From: Glandiceps talaboti
Lineage: Eukaryota; Hemichordata; Enteropneusta; Spengelidae
DNA: 64,000 bases
Assembly (NCBI RefSeq): GCF_964340395.1
Contig: NC_135568.1
Coordinates: forward strand, 14,326,276 to 14,390,275
Direction: 5' to 3'
The notes beneath the pieces were generated by a model. That model saw only the letters and a list, made by a program, of their open reading frames with translations. It had not been told where the DNA came from and did no database searches. Shown piece after piece: positions 34,234-46,671 of the stretch; positions within the stretch are counted from its first letter, which is position 1, and each line of letters begins with the position of its first letter. A program made the translations under genes and the position numbers.

Positions 34234-36605
34234 TAGATAGATAGAGGGAGGGAGAGACATACATACATACATACATACATACATACATACATACATACAT
34301 ACATACATACAAACAAACAGGCAGACATACATACATACATACATACATACATACATACATACATACATGCATACATACATACATACATACATGCATACAT
34401 ACATACATACATACATACATACATACATACATACATGCATGCATACAGTCAGTCAGGCAGGCAGGCAGGCAGGCAGGCAGACAGACAGACAGGTGAGCAG
34501 GCAGGCGGGCAGGCACATGTATTGTCTTACATTCGTTATATATTTTTATTTTAGTTGATGTTGAATGTGAAGACGTGCCGATGTACATTTGTGACATCTC
34601 AGGATTTTCACCATGCAGGTATAGAGTAAATTACTCACTCTTGTCAGCTATCGTCAATTTTAAGTTACATGTGTTACGGAGAGAGTAATGGAGCGTCTGA
34701 TGTAGGCAAACTCGTAAAAATGAATTGTTATTGATAATACGACACCGACATCGATGGACGAGTAAAATCATATTATTGATTATTCAATAGCGTCTGTCAC
34801 GCACAACGTGTCATTTGCAATATAGAGGGGAACGTCTTAAATCAAATGTTTATTTAATCCCACTATATAGATTCCGTCTCATCACCTTACATTTATTCCA
34901 TATTCGCGCCGACAATATTGACCTTTTTTGATGTTTTTCAATAATTCTTGTCAACAAAAATCTCAACTTAATTTAACATTTGGCCATTTTTACATCTACA
35001 CCTATGCCATGAATGTAAGAAAAATAAAACTATTAAGCATCCCTAAGCTACTATGAAATGCTTTTACATATATTCATTTTCTGAAAACATCAATCATTGT
35101 ACCATGCATAAGCCAAAAATATGGAATGTTATACCCTGCTCGTTCTACGTCACGACAACGCGCGTCTATGTCACAACAACATGTATCTACGTCACTAATT
35201 CTGCTGTGTTCGAAATATGTGTCATAACGTTCAAAATTGCCCGTACTTTCCTCGATTTTTTCTTTGATATTACTGGCGAATGTATAATTATGTGATTCTC
35301 CAATATTTTCCATCATTCCGCCGGAAAATACTCGTTACCTGAGAGTAACATCTAAACATCCACTAGTACTATCTTAAAGTTACAACGTATTATGTAAGGC
35401 TCAAGAAACAATATCTTATAAATTACATTTCTCTACCTTTTTGTACAACTTCCCCAGAGTTCGATGTCCAGCAGGATGTGCTTCCACCAACCGAGAAGTG
35501 TGGGGAACATCATATTACAGTGGGGTAAGACAACCATGTGTTTAACTCTATCTGTCTTTGGAAATAATATCTCAAGAACACCTACATTAAATCAAATTTA
35601 ATGGATACTTTTGTGTCTCTCAATTTATATTGTATTATTATTATTTTGGTCCGGTGACTCATATTATGCCGAAAATAAATTATAATTATTAAGGTTAGAA
35701 TAAAATATGAGGTTTTAGAACAGGTGTTGATAAATAATGCCATTATGGAATTTGGTCAAGTAATATTCAAGTTAGTCAGTATTAACATTTGTTACAGGAT
35801 TCCTCTCTGTGCAAGGCTGCTATTCACGATGGTGCAATAACCAATGCTGGTGGTGTTGTTCAAGTTGCTATGAGAGATGGGGATAGTAGTTACACTGGCT
35901 CTACCCAGAATGGCGTAACCACCTCTAGGTATGTAGGTTGAAAAATGGTTTGTAAAAATTTAAATATTTGTAAATTTTTCAGTCTGGAAATCGTATTAGA
36001 TGGAATATATCAGTCATCGTTTTAACCATATGTTGGGTTTTTACATGCCACTTTCATGTTTGTGCAATCCAGAGTGTTAGCCATTTGAGTTGTTGTTTAT
36101 CGCATTCACGTTATTGTCAATCCCATGTACCACTTCTGAGATAATGAAAGATAACCCTAAACTGGTAGAGAACTAGCCATGCTTAAAGATTATATATCAA
36201 ACACTGAATGGATGGCTTTCCTAATTTGAGAAATAGTTCACAGTGTTCATATAGGGAACGATGGATAGAAGAGGATTTTAGAGGGATAACCCCCCCCCCC
36301 CCCGTAGAATATTAGTTATTCAGGAGTACTTTCACGCCACCAATATGAAAAGTATACTTTAACATCTTGGTGTTTTCCAAAAATGCCCCCCCTCCCATTC
36401 AAGTGGTGTTATTCAAAATGCCCCCCCCCCTCACTACCGCACACACACGTCAGCTACATGCATGGAATTCATAAATTGATTTTCCAGTTAAAGATTGCAC
36501 AGTCATATGTTAACCTGTATTGTGTTCTTTCGCTCTGTCTACAGCTATGGTGCATCTGAACTGTCATTTACGTTTGAGGAAGAAAGAGATTACTATAATT
36601 ACTAA
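30071..36605 (+). CDS. Secreted propeller-sushi-LCCL protein (10 exons)
   Basis: Exons with matching GT-AG phases: 30071-30115, 30542-30563, 30923-31540, 32293-32349, 32506-32691, 33640-33663, 34555-34618, 35458-35524, 35798-35928, 36545-36605. The sum is 1275 nt, giving 424 residues. Residues 1-20 form a signal peptide. Residues 23-228 hold four motifs spaced 46-48 residues apart (AFMPDGSLVGV, AVMEDGTIIGV, DIMPDGRIVGV, AVQPNGKVIGV) with W..P...SCC, resembling tachylectin/tectonin-type beta-propeller lectins. Residues 248-309 form a sushi/CCP domain with four Cys and GQWSG. Residues 318-424 form an LCCL domain (VRCPAGCAS, VWGTSYYSG, SLCKAAIHDGAI, NGVTTS). No membrane anchor, so probably an extracellular recognition or matrix protein; the role is inferred. 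AATAAA lies at 36624. Introns are crowded with repeats. Confidence 0.85.
31541..31660. repeat. CATA microsatellite in intron 3 of the LCCL gene
   Basis: A (CATA)n tract begins about 20 bp after the exon 3 donor. The unspliced frame running into it is an artefact. Confidence 0.9.
31720..31910. mobile_element. MITE-like stem-loop in intron 3
   Basis: The left arm begins CTTCCTACTTGAAAAATGAA and the right arm ends CAATTTTCAAGTAGGAAG. The arms pair imperfectly over about 62 bp. The inner arm sequence GTTTGTAACTCAATA is shared with the element at 13680-13819. No ORF. Confidence 0.7.
32822..33002. mobile_element. Foldback element with GATT/AATC arrays, copy 1
   Basis: Ends are GGTGCAGCAAGCATGTAATT and AATTACATGCTCGCTGCACC. 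Just inside lie (TTGA)n on the left and (TCAA)n on the right, so the whole forms a hairpin. Intron 5 of the LCCL gene hosts it. The inverted partner at 54058-54414 has greatly expanded arrays. Confidence 0.8.
34072..34102. repeat. Perfect 14-bp hairpin in intron 6
   Basis: TGCCCCAATTACAT, loop TGT, exact complement. It sits just before a CAGA/CATA microsatellite. Confidence 0.85.
34139..34515. repeat. Compound CAGA/CATA/CAGG microsatellite in intron 6
   Basis: About 370 bp of tetranucleotides: ACAG, then ATAG, CATA with scattered CATG, AGGC and CAGA. All frames through it on both strands are repeat artefacts. Confidence 0.95.
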
Positions 36606-36623
36606 ATATCTAAATAGTGATAT

Positions 36624-36629
36624 AATAAA
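36624..36629 (+). promoter_or_regulatory. Polyadenylation signal AATAAA of the LCCL gene
   Basis: 18 bp after the TAA at 36603-36605, which implies a very short 3' UTR. Confidence 0.55.
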
Positions 36630-37206
36630 TAGTAAAAACCTGTTTTCATCACCAGAGATATTTTAAGAATAGGAAGCTGATATTGCGTTACTGTTTATGA
36701 AAAGCTACAATCATTTTAGTATCGACCCAACTTTTTGGTGTCATCATTCAATTTATTCACAAGTTATTTCTCATCCATTTTAAGTCAATTTGAGCATAAT
36801 AATCAACACCAATGTCAATTTTCATATCATATCATATGCAATTATCTTGTTTACATATTCATTCATTCATTCTTTTTGTTCATTTAACGTCTTTATTTAT
36901 CTGTAAAAAGTTTAGCCAAAAAAGAAAACTATTCGAGAAGGACTACGATACAATCAATCAATACTATCACGATTTTTCTGGATTTTATATTATATCTACT
37001 TTGAAATCAAAATGGTTTGAATAGCTAAGCCATAAATATCGTTGATTTTATAGAAATGTTTGTATTTCACATTTAAAGCAGAATTAGGAATAAACTTATG
37101 ATGAGATACCTGTGTTGACACGCACTTTGTCATAAGAATGCAAATGTATGTATGTAAGTATGTATGTATGTATGTATGTATGTATGTATGTATGTATGTA
37201 TGTATG
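36630..37206. other. Noncoding spacer ending in TATG microsatellite
   Basis: No gene. A TATG tract at about 37147-37206 leads into block U copy C1. Confidence 0.6.
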
Positions 37207-38661
37207 CCAATCTCATTAAAATCCAATTTAGTTTATTCGGTATGATTATTTTTTAGCTGTTACGTTTATGGTCGTTTGTTCTTTTCTGAGCCACCCCCCC
37301 CCCCCCTCCCCATCACCTACATCTGACCATAGGTTTTTTTCCGAGCCACACGAGAGTGCTGCGTGAATTCACTCAACGAATGAGAACGCGTTTGCACTGA
37401 AAGATACATGCACAATCTGTTCGACAAGAGCTAGAGCTCGAGCGACCAAGTTGTTTGTAATCATTTCCCAGTATACGTAATACAAATGTATCTTCATATA
37501 CAGACCACTAATGGAATTGATAGTGGTGTAATCATTGTGTGACGCTTCAAATCGTTTACGATAGTAATACCAATTATTTTCTACCATGCAAATAGTCAAG
37601 GACATGTATACCGTTGCCTCACAGAGGTCTGATATGGCTTACGACAGTGTTCCAATGTGTCAAAGATGAATGGATTGAATAAATAGAGCATTTACATAGA
37701 TCATACCTGCAAGCCAACTCTGATCAGAATTACACATAGTTCCTCAGAGGACCCTAGTCGAACCCATGATTACGGTATACGTATTTAGGGCGAAGCGTCC
37801 TAACTCGCAAGCTTCTTTAAATAAAGTATTCTTTGTGTTTTGTAAACTTGTAAACTTCCAGTTCTGTAGGGGTGATATATTGTTTCATATGCCAACTCGT
37901 TCCCGAGCAACACTTAATATGGTCCTTCGATGTAGAGGCCAAATCATGTGCATGCTCGATAAAATTATATGATGTGACTATGACAACTAGTCTATTTGTG
38001 ACTTGAATCCCACACCATCTTATGTGTGGTACATGGTGTTTTGACAGTCCTTGTCTTATGATATCAGCATGAAAACAAGTAGAGGAATTTTCTGCTCCCG
38101 ACAACCAACACTTCAGTTACAATTGGAGTTCAACTGTTGTCATAATATAGAAATCACGTGATAGATTAAGATGATTTGATTCTAAAGACCACATAATAAG
38201 GGTTGAAACTATAGTCGTTAAAAAGTAGTGTATTCTTTATTTTGTGAATCATTTTATTTTAAATTCATTTTTTCTATTTTAATGTTTAGAAAGATGTTGT
38301 TTTACGCTTCATGTTAATGTCATAATATTTAAAAAAAAAAATTTAGCATTTAGTGTCGGTTACACAGACTCTCACCTCTGGGGGCTCTTCGACGAAACCG
38401 CTCAGACGGTTCAGATGGGTACCCGTATCTCTGATAGCTACCAGAAGCTTGGGGATGTCTCGTAGGCAGAGTCCCAACGGCGAGAATCTGAGTAACCTAG
38501 ACTAACGTTAACACCATTTCGGTTGTCTTTGAGGGCGCAATTTCGAGACGCATATTTTGTGCTGTGGTTCATTTGGTTGCATATGTCAGAAGGAGGTCAG
38601 ACAGTCTATGACTACACAGGTATTCTATAAGTTAGTCTAGCCACAGTGTTGACAACAGCAT
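37207..38661 (+). repeat. Duplicated block U, copy C1
   Basis: Complete order of landmarks including CCGAGCCACACGAGAGTG (about 37340) and GTCGGTTACACAGACTCTC (38355). It contains the empty site for the foldback element (TTACACATAGTTCCTCAG near 37730-37746). It is cut off at the start of the satellite array. No gene. Confidence 0.85.
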
Positions 38662-39597
38662 CCATTTTGAATATTTAATGAGGTCACATGACCGATATTT
38701 GCATTTTTTTGGGACCGCTATCTTTTGGTAATTCCAAAAATACTTGGTTATGTATGGTCAAATATGGTCAGCTTAGACTCAAACGAACCTGTAATATGGC
38801 ACTGACGTCACTCTCAGAATCCCTGTTCAAGAGTACCAATTTACTATATGTCCGCCATATGTTGTATGGGGTGAAAATCAGAGTTTTGCTCCTAAATCTT
38901 TACATATGATGTAATATTTCAATATTATTGCACAGCCTTGTAACATTGAGGGATAAAATGCAATAACAAATTGAAAATATTATACTCTTACCCATACAAA
39001 TTGAAAAATGGGCAGAGTATTCAATAATTTTATTGTAAAGGCGGCCATTTTGAATATATAATGATGTCACATGACCAATATTTGCATATTTTTGGGATGC
39101 TTTTTTTATGACCAGTTCAAAAATATATGGTTTCATCAGATCATCATTGGTCAGTTTGGACTCAAACAATCCTGCAATATGGTACTTCCACTCCTTGAAT
39201 TGCATGCAAAAATAACGAGTTACCACATGTTTACAAGGGTGAAAATCAAAATTACATACATAAATCTTTACATATTATGTAATATTTCTATATCATTCCA
39301 CAGGCTGGTAACATTGAGGGCTAAAATTCTATAAAAAACTGAGAATTTTGTACTCTCACCAATACAAATTATAAAAATGTGAAAAATATTTCATAACTTT
39401 ACTGGTTTGGTGGCCATTTTGAATATATAATGAGGTCACATGACATAAATTTGCATATTTTTGGAAACTCTGATATATGTAGATTCCATAAATATATAGT
39501 TTTCCTGGGTCATCCTTGGTCAGTTTTGACACCAGATGTTATGTAACATGGTACCAACACCGATATTATACCCTCTCAGGGGCTTGGGGTTCAAAGG
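38662..39597. repeat. Satellite-like tandem array, ~375-bp unit, about 2.4 copies
   Basis: Units start with CCATTTTGAATAT at 38662, 39045 and 39414 (spacing 383 and 369). Shared marks are GGTCACATGACC, TTTGCATATTTTTGG, GGTCAGTTTGGACTC, GGGTGAAAATCA and GTAACATTGAGGG. ORFs inside repeat with the unit and look like no protein. The third unit is cut short about 50 bp before the sulfotransferase C fragment. Confidence 0.85.
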
Positions 39598-39976
39598 GTT
39601 AATGCAGTTTGGTGATCACCGAGATAACGACGATTCATTTGAAGCACGTGATGGTGCGTGTATTCCCGGCGATACGGCTGCACCAGAAATCACTGAAAAA
39701 CACTTTCTGACGGCTAAGAGAAATTTGCTTAATCGCATTGCGTATGTTGGAATTTTAGAAGATTTCAAAATGTCCCAAGACATGTTGTGTTACATGCTAG
39801 GGACAAAATGTCCGAAAGAGCCAATTCATAAAAATGCTAATAGTAAGCGACCACAAGATGACCTAAGTGACTTCGAGCGAAATGAAATCATAAGAAGAAA
39901 TACTTGGGATCTAAAAATATATGACATTGTTGTTGACATTTATAAAAAGCAGAAAAAAAATATGTTTCCATGTTAA
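39598..39976 (+). pseudogene. Sulfotransferase family 2, copy C, truncated
   Basis: Begins abruptly at the codon matching residue 269 of copy A (LMQFGDHRDNDD) and runs to the C-terminus, so anchor, PAPS loop and 3'-phosphate motif are all missing. Near the end, a base loss in KKQKEKYV turns the tail into KKQKKNMFPC and a premature stop at 39974-39976. The upstream part of the open frame (39536 on) is unrelated satellite-side sequence. It cannot encode an active enzyme. Confidence 0.92.
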
Positions 39977-41059
39977 GTGCAAAGAATGAATCATAGTCTT
40001 GTGAAAAATGACACACAATATATATTTCTTGGTTTTATACATTTCCAAAAATTGAAGTTACCCTTTTTACTCTTTTTGGACACAATGTCTTTAAATTCAA
40101 ATTGTAGCAAGTCTAGATATATTGATGACACTATCGCTGATACGTAACATAGACATTACCTGCATGATTTGCATATCTAATGAATAATTTGCATAATTAC
40201 TGATAATCACTAATCAATCAGGAGATATCAACATACTTTTTAGGTAAGAATTTCATCGAATTTGTGGAAATTATTTTGATACCATGACTACTGTGTCTTA
40301 TACCTATACATGTTGCTTGACATGTGACAAATTCGCATTACAAACGAATGATGTTTACTTATATGAAGGGGATATATCATCAACAGAAGCAGAAAATGTC
40401 ATCTAAACCTGTGGGTAGACTTGTGGTATGCCTATACTCTAAATGTGTCATGATTATGATTTATATCATTATTAAAATATTAGTATGCATAATTAATTAC
40501 TTTTACCTTGGTGATGTATCATCCACAATAGTTATGAATTTCGCCAAAACATGTGGGTAAACTAATGATATGACATATATTTATCCTATATGTAATACCA
40601 TTGGTATGATTTACTAGTATTATTATCATTTATCAGCAATATTAAAATATTACTATGTATAATTAATTATATTTTGCCAATGAGGTGATGTATCACCCAG
40701 GTTGTTGGTAAAAATTACACATATGTCAAAAATGGAGTATTTCATAGCTTTAAATGTCAAACACGTGAAGACACATATAGACGTAGAGTCGATTTTAGAA
40801 TATGTGAGGGTAGGTAGATTTTTTTTCTTTTATAATGTGTGTGTGTGTGTGTGTGTGTGTGTCTGTGTGTGTAGTTCAGCTAGTTATGTTTTCCTTTAAT
40901 TGTTTTGCATATGGTCTGTGTCACTGGTTTCTTCCCATCATGTACAGTCATTATATATTATATTTTTAATAGTCGTTGTCATTTTCTTATTTTTTATCAG
41001 TACATGCCAATATTGTCGTTTATTTTACCACTTAGTTACCCGTTTCCACGAGAGATAGA
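39977..41059 (+). repeat. 3' flank of sulfotransferase C, shared
   Basis: Same noncoding flank as behind copy A, with a small deletion near 40075. It is nearly identical to copy A's flank from about 40240 through the TG tract (40836-40872), so A and C descend from one longer unit. Confidence 0.8.
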
Positions 41060-41246
41060 GAGACAGACAGACAGACAGATGGAGGGCGTGATATACATAC
41101 ATACATACATACATACATACATACATACATACATACATACATACATACATACATACATACATACATACATACATACATGCACAGAGATTGACAGACAGAC
41201 ACATACATACATACATACATACATACATACATACATACATACATAC

Positions 41247-41277
<31 letters not shown>

Positions 41278-41308
41278 CATACATACATGTATATATGTAT
41301 GTATGTAA
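41060..41308. repeat. ACAG and CATA compound microsatellite
   Basis: Same arrangement as 23144-23386, with different repeat numbers. Confidence 0.95.
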
Positions 41309-42887
41309 CTCTCATTAAAATCCAATGTAGTTTACTCGGTGCGATTTCTTTTTAGCTGTTACGTTTATGGTCGTTTGTTCTTTTCTGAGCCCCACGCCCC
41401 CTCTCCGTCACCCACATCTGACCATAGGTATGTGTTCCAATGTGTCTAGGATGAAAGGTTTGAATAAATCGAGCATTTGTATCGATCATACTTGTAAGCC
41501 AACTCTGTCCAGAATTACACATATAGTTCGTCGGTTTTAGGACAAACGCCCCCCCCCCCCGACAAATGCCGTCTTTCAATCACAATATACCTGTAGTAGA
41601 AATGCTAAGTAACCCTAAAAGACATGACTTTCTTGGGTGAGTTGTGAGCCATAGTCCTACCGTAGGCATTTGTTCGGGGGCATTTGTCCAGGGGACATTT
41701 GTCCTACGGGGGCATTTGTCCGGGGGGAGTTTGTCCTGTTACCAGTTCCTCACAGGACCCTAGTTCAAACCTCTGATTACGGTGTACGTATTTAGGGCGA
41801 CATGTCATAAAACTATCTCAAGCCTCTTTATGATGTATTCTTTGTGTTTTGTAAACTTGTAAACTTCCGTTTTTGTTGTGTAGGGGTGATATATTGTTTC
41901 ATATGTCAACTCGTTCCCTAGCAACACGTTTTATAATTGATCAATATATTCCATCGATGCCAAGGCTAAATCATGTGTGTGCTTTATAAAATTATATGAT
42001 GTCACTATGGCAACTAGTCTAATTGTAACTTGAATACCACACCATCTTATGTGTGGTGTTTTGACAGTCCGTGTCTTATGATATCAGCATGAAAAAAGTA
42101 GAGGAATTTTCTACTCCCGACAACCAACACTTCAGTTACGATTGGGGTTCAACTGTTGTCATAATATAGAAATCACGTGATAGATTGAGACGATTCGATT
42201 CTAAAGACCACATAATCAGGGTTGAAACTAGGGTCGTTAAAAGTAGTTTATTCTTTATTTTGTGAATCATTTTATTTTAAATTCATTTTTCTAGTTTAAT
42301 GTTTAGAAAGATGTTGTTTTACACTTCATTTTATTGTCATAATATTTAAAAAAATATTTAATATTTAGTGTCGGTTACACAGACTCTCACCTCTGGGGCT
42401 CTTCGACGAAACCGCCCAGATGGTTCAGATGGGTACCCGTATCTCTGATAGCTACCAGAAGCTTGGGGAGGTCTCGTAGACAGAGCCCCAACGGCGAGAA
42501 TCTGGGTAACCTAGACTAACAGCATTTCTGTTGTCTTTGAGGGCGCAATTTCGAGACGCATATTTTGTGCTGTGGTTCATTTGGTTGCATATGTCAGAAG
42601 GACGTCAAACAGTCTATGACTACACAGGTATTCTATAAGTAATTAGTCTTGCCAGTGTTGACAATAGTCAAATAGTCAAATATTCTTGATATTCAAAACT
42701 TATATCATACTCAAATTAACCCAAGCTTCTCAGCTATTTTTAGAATGTTTGTCAAATCTGTGTTACTTTGTTAGACAACACTGGTGTGTGAACATTGGCC
42801 TTTCGCTCCACCCGACGGAAAAAGCTTTGTGATTTAAATAGTAACGACTTTGCTTTCTCTCGGTTGGTAAGTAAAGATTTGTTATAT
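41306..42887 (+). repeat. Duplicated block U, copy C2
   Basis: Close to copy B, including the foldback element. It is interrupted at 42887 by the DNA transposon and resumes at 47757 with TTAATTCATTTACATACAGG. Confidence 0.85.
41530..41743. mobile_element. Foldback element with GGACAAATGCCCC-type arrays, copy 2
   Basis: Same insertion as at 23607, flanked by AGTTC (41525-41529 and 41744-41748). Shorter (214 bp) because the arrays on both arms have lost units, showing internal instability after duplication. Confidence 0.8.
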
Positions 42888-42916
42888 GAGCCGTCAGATG
42901 ACAAAAGGGACCTTAA
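42888..42916 (+). repeat. Left terminal inverted repeat of the transposon
   Basis: 29 bp, starting GAGCCGTCAGATGAC and ending GGGACCTTAA. Exact reverse complement of 47728-47756. Confidence 0.95.
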
Positions 42917-43584
42917 CGCCATCCAATAGAAATCGAGTAATCGTTCCATTTATACGTGGTACGCGTCCACTGTAAATCTGCAGAGTCGCAGTGACAAACG
43001 AATCTTTCACTCATTCATGACTGTGTACTTATACTGTTATTATACTTATACTAAGTTATAGAACTACCACTCACGTTCTATACGATGTAAATACAGTAGT
43101 TAAATAGCCAAAATGAATTTTCTTGCGGATTTTACCCGAAGTTTTTAAAGATTAAATACATGAACAAAGGTTGTGCGACGGGGTTAGTATTTCAACAAGC
43201 GGCGTTGATTTACTTTTACATACGACAGGCGTGTGTCACATGTCACTTCATTTCAGATTGTCGGTCTTTGAAAGCTGGTATTACTAGATAGTAATAATAA
43301 TAAATATGGTACAATCTTAGTTGAAATGATGATATCCTACACATTTCTAGTCTTGAATGCTCTCGTATTACGTTATATATTGTCGTGTCACCAGCGCGAT
43401 GTACACTCATCGCGATCGAGGTCACTTGACCCGGGAAGTAGATTTTCTGAGGTCACTTAGCTGTTCATGAAATTGAGGTCAACCTTGTTTACTTCGAATT
43501 CGGATGCAGCGGACATACATTACAACTGAAATATAAGTATTGTGCCTTTAACTCTCCTATAATTTAGACATATCCATAGTAGAC
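42917..43584 (+). other. Left subterminal and leader region of the transposon
   Basis: No ORF of note. The short minus-strand ORF at 43243-43425 has no features. It presumably contains the transposase promoter. No subterminal repeat like that on the right was seen. Confidence 0.4.
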
Positions 43585-45584
43585 ATGAGTTGTGAGCGAC
43601 CGGAGCGAGAAATCTACTTCCCAGATGAAGATCTCAGTCAAGAATTTTCGAGCAGCCAACACGAGTATGAAGTACCAGCGTCGCCGTCAACTGAATCCTC
43701 CGCTGATGTCAATATCAACGGAAACAGTATCTCAGGTATGCAAGTTGTTGGTGATGACGAAGTTGACGATTGTCCTGATTCAGATGATATCCACGACGAG
43801 CTTAGTATCGATATTGATGAATTTTCGTCACATGCGGCATCACGTCTCACAGAACAATTGTCAAATGAAAGATCAATTAGTGGTGGTGAAAACGAGTCAG
43901 ATCTAAATTCCAGTAGTACTTGCGATCGTAAGGAAGTTGAAAACTTTGTCAGAAATGGTTGTTGCAGTGCTAACTGTCTCAAAAACTTTGACGTTGATGA
44001 AATAACTGCAATTAGACTTTCAATACTTGATTGCAACCGTGAAGTGAAAGATGCCATGATAATGGGTATGTGATGACGACCCAGATGCAGCCAAGAAAAG
44101 AATAAGACACAAGTATGCATATGATGACAGGGAAGTTTGTAAGGAAGCATTTTTATTTTTACACAACATTACTTTGAAGTATTTGAAAACCATAAAAGCA
44201 CATATGAGACAAAATGGTCCAGTCCCACGCATTCATGGAAACACTGGTAAACATCCAAAGCATGCCTTAACATACGAACAAGTTAAACACTGTGTTGAAT
44301 TTATTCTTCGGTATGCTGAAGACCATGGACTTCCACAGCCAGCAGCCCCAAGAGGTACAGATAACAAACCACCAGTGCATTTACCAGCATCTGAAAATTA
44401 TAAAACAATGCATGGCCTGTACTGTACAGCTTGTGATGAAGCCCAGCTGAGACCATTTGGATATGACAGCTTTCGACTTGTATGGCATCAGATTTGTCCT
44501 CATGTGCAATTCGCAAATCCAAAATCTGATGTTTGTCAGAGATCTGAGGACTTTCGAGAAAAAGTGTTCAATGCACGTACTGAAGAAGAAAAGTTGAATG
44601 CATGCTGTGACCTGACAACACACATCAATGAAGCTAAATCAGGCAGAGCATACTATAGAGAATGTATCAATGCAGCTAAAGAAGAACTGATCGATTATGA
44701 TTTACCAATTGAGTATGATTTGCCAATTGAACCATGTAGTCAGTTCATTACACTTTTGATTTTGCCCAAAATGTCTTTCTCCCTCATAGAGTAAGGCAGG
44801 TTGGGCCAATGTTTTTTAAAACACCATTGAAAGTTCAGTTATTTGGCATATGTAGTGAAGGTGTGCCAAGACAAGTTAATTATCTAATCAGTGAACAGGA
44901 AACCATAGGTGAAAATGGCACAAAAAGTCATGGTCCTAACACTGTTGTATCCTGTCTTCACCATTACTTTGAACAGTACAGCTTTGGAGAACAAAGCTGC
45001 TCTATGCATGCTGATAACTGCAGTGGTCAGAACAAAAATAAGACTGTCATTGCATACTTAGCCTGGAGAGTGATGACAGGACTTCACAACTCAATTCAAT
45101 TAAATTTCATGATGAGTGGACACACCAGATGCACTGTTGATGGTTTCTTTGGTCTTATAAAACAGAAATATAGAGGTCCAATATTGATACTGTACAGGAG
45201 CTAGCATCCACAGTCAATCAGTCTTGCAGTCCAAACATTGCCCAATTGTTTAAGAACAGTACTACTGGTCATCCACACTATGAGTGGCGGGATTGGATTA
45301 CATACCTGCATCGCTTCTTCAAACCTGTTCCTGGGGTAAGGAAATATCACCATTTCCACTTTACATATGATCACCCAGGTAGCGTGTTTGTGCGTGAATC
45401 ACTCACCTCAACAGAGAAGGAGTTCAAAGTACTTCGACAGCCAGATACTCGGTTCTGCAGACAGGAACTACCACCAGTGATCCAACCAGCTGGAATGACA
45501 CGTGAACGTCAAACTTACCTGTATAAAACCATCAGAGAGCATGTTGCGCCAGTAAGAGACATAGTGTGCCCCAGACCAACATAA
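43585..45584 (+). pseudogene. Transposase-like protein (RNase H-like fold, HADNCSGQNKN type), frameshifted
   Basis: Four overlapping frames make one protein of about 660 residues. Frame changes lie near 44071, 44742 and 45173, each explicable by one base. The N-terminal 120 residues are acidic and Ser-rich. The middle has CSANCLKNFD, a basic stretch, then HGNTGKHPKHAL and a Cys/His region (CTACDEAQ, CPHVQF, DVCQRSEDF). The catalytic-like core contains HYTFDFAQNV, then HADNCSGQNKN, then SGHTRCTVDGFFGLIKQKYR, spaced as in DDE/D nucleases. Many uncharacterised invertebrate proteins share these motifs (a DUF7869-like domain, from memory). The location between perfect TIRs supports a transposase. 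It is inactive here. Confidence 0.8.
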
Positions 45585-46670
45585 ACGCTGTCCTATTTCT
45601 CCAGACATGATGTCCCTCCATGTAAAAGGAAATGTTAGTATGTATGTAGTACTGGTGAATTTGAAGCATCTCTAGCTAATGTATGAGTATCAATTAATTA
45701 ATGTTACTCGTATAGTATATCAGATAATTCATGTGTTACTCATAAAGTATATGATAATAATTGTAATATTGAATATTGAATTGAATCGTGTTGTGAAGTC
45801 CAGTCATTGCTCTCCATTTATCCAATGGCAGTCTTTGTTTTGGCCATTGCAGTTATCAATATCAGCATGTATACTGCAGCTTTGGTTCATCATATAGCTG
45901 TACGGTTCAAAATGATGAAGACAGGATACAACAGTAATTTGAAACATTTTAGTCGAATTGAAACTTTTTTTTTTTTAATGTGACATTTACAAACAATGGA
46001 AACAAGATGGACTTGTGAACTTTAATGAGAGAAGAGATGCACAATATTATACTTCAGCAGTACTAGTATATTTGGTTTGTGATTTGCAGGATTAACATAC
46101 AGTAATTGAATCACATCACTGTGAAGTGTAGAAAGGCAATATGTAACTGTTGACAGGATATCTTTGTTAAGCAGCCAGTGTATTTTGGAGTCTTTATTTA
46201 ACTTGCTTATCTGTGCTTGTTGCCAATATTTATGACTGTGATAATGCAGTCTTACATATTGAACACTGAATGAACTGTTGTAAGAGCTAGTTGCACTACT
46301 TTTTGGGCATTGCTGACAAAATTGAATACAAGAAAGTTTGTGTTGAATTCCATAATTTGATAAAACTTTATTGTAATCAAGAATTATAGCTGGAGTATTA
46401 CATATCATGTTATTTGATATTCATTTTTAGTTATTTTTCCTTCAGTAGACAAGCAGTTCTAGAGATGCAAACAACGTTCATTCTCCCAAAGTTATCGGAA
46501 GAAATCCGTAATGATATCAACAGATAATTTAAGTTAGAATTTACTAATACTAGCACAACAGAATTTTGAACAACAATTGGACAGTTTTAAAATTATTTAT
46601 AATGTCAGGTGTTATTTTTAATCCATATTGATTAACATTATAGTATATTTGTGATATTATATACTATACA
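45585..46670. other. Transposon interior downstream of the transposase
   Basis: AT-rich, no gene. Two short ORFs on opposite strands (45679-45897 and 46022-46408) have no recognisable features. Confidence 0.45.
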
Positions 46671-46671
46671 A

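Noticed and set aside
34117-34597. Long minus-strand open frames of C, M, Y and V residues (also near 10.7, 20.2, 23.1, 41.0, 53.3, 60.5 and 63.0 kb)
   Set aside because: They are translations of CATA/CAGA tetranucleotide repeats, open in several frames at once, with no protein features.
35053-35316. Two overlapping 80-residue ORFs on opposite strands
   Set aside because: Intronic to the LCCL gene, no motifs; short TACGTCAC-type repeats explain the open frames.
38688-39334. ORFs on both strands around 38.7-39.3 kb
   Set aside because: They recur with the 375-bp satellite unit and encode nothing recognisable.
43638-44150. 170-residue minus-strand ORF in the transposon
   Set aside because: Antisense to the acidic, Ser-rich N-terminus of the transposase, whose composition opens the opposite frame.
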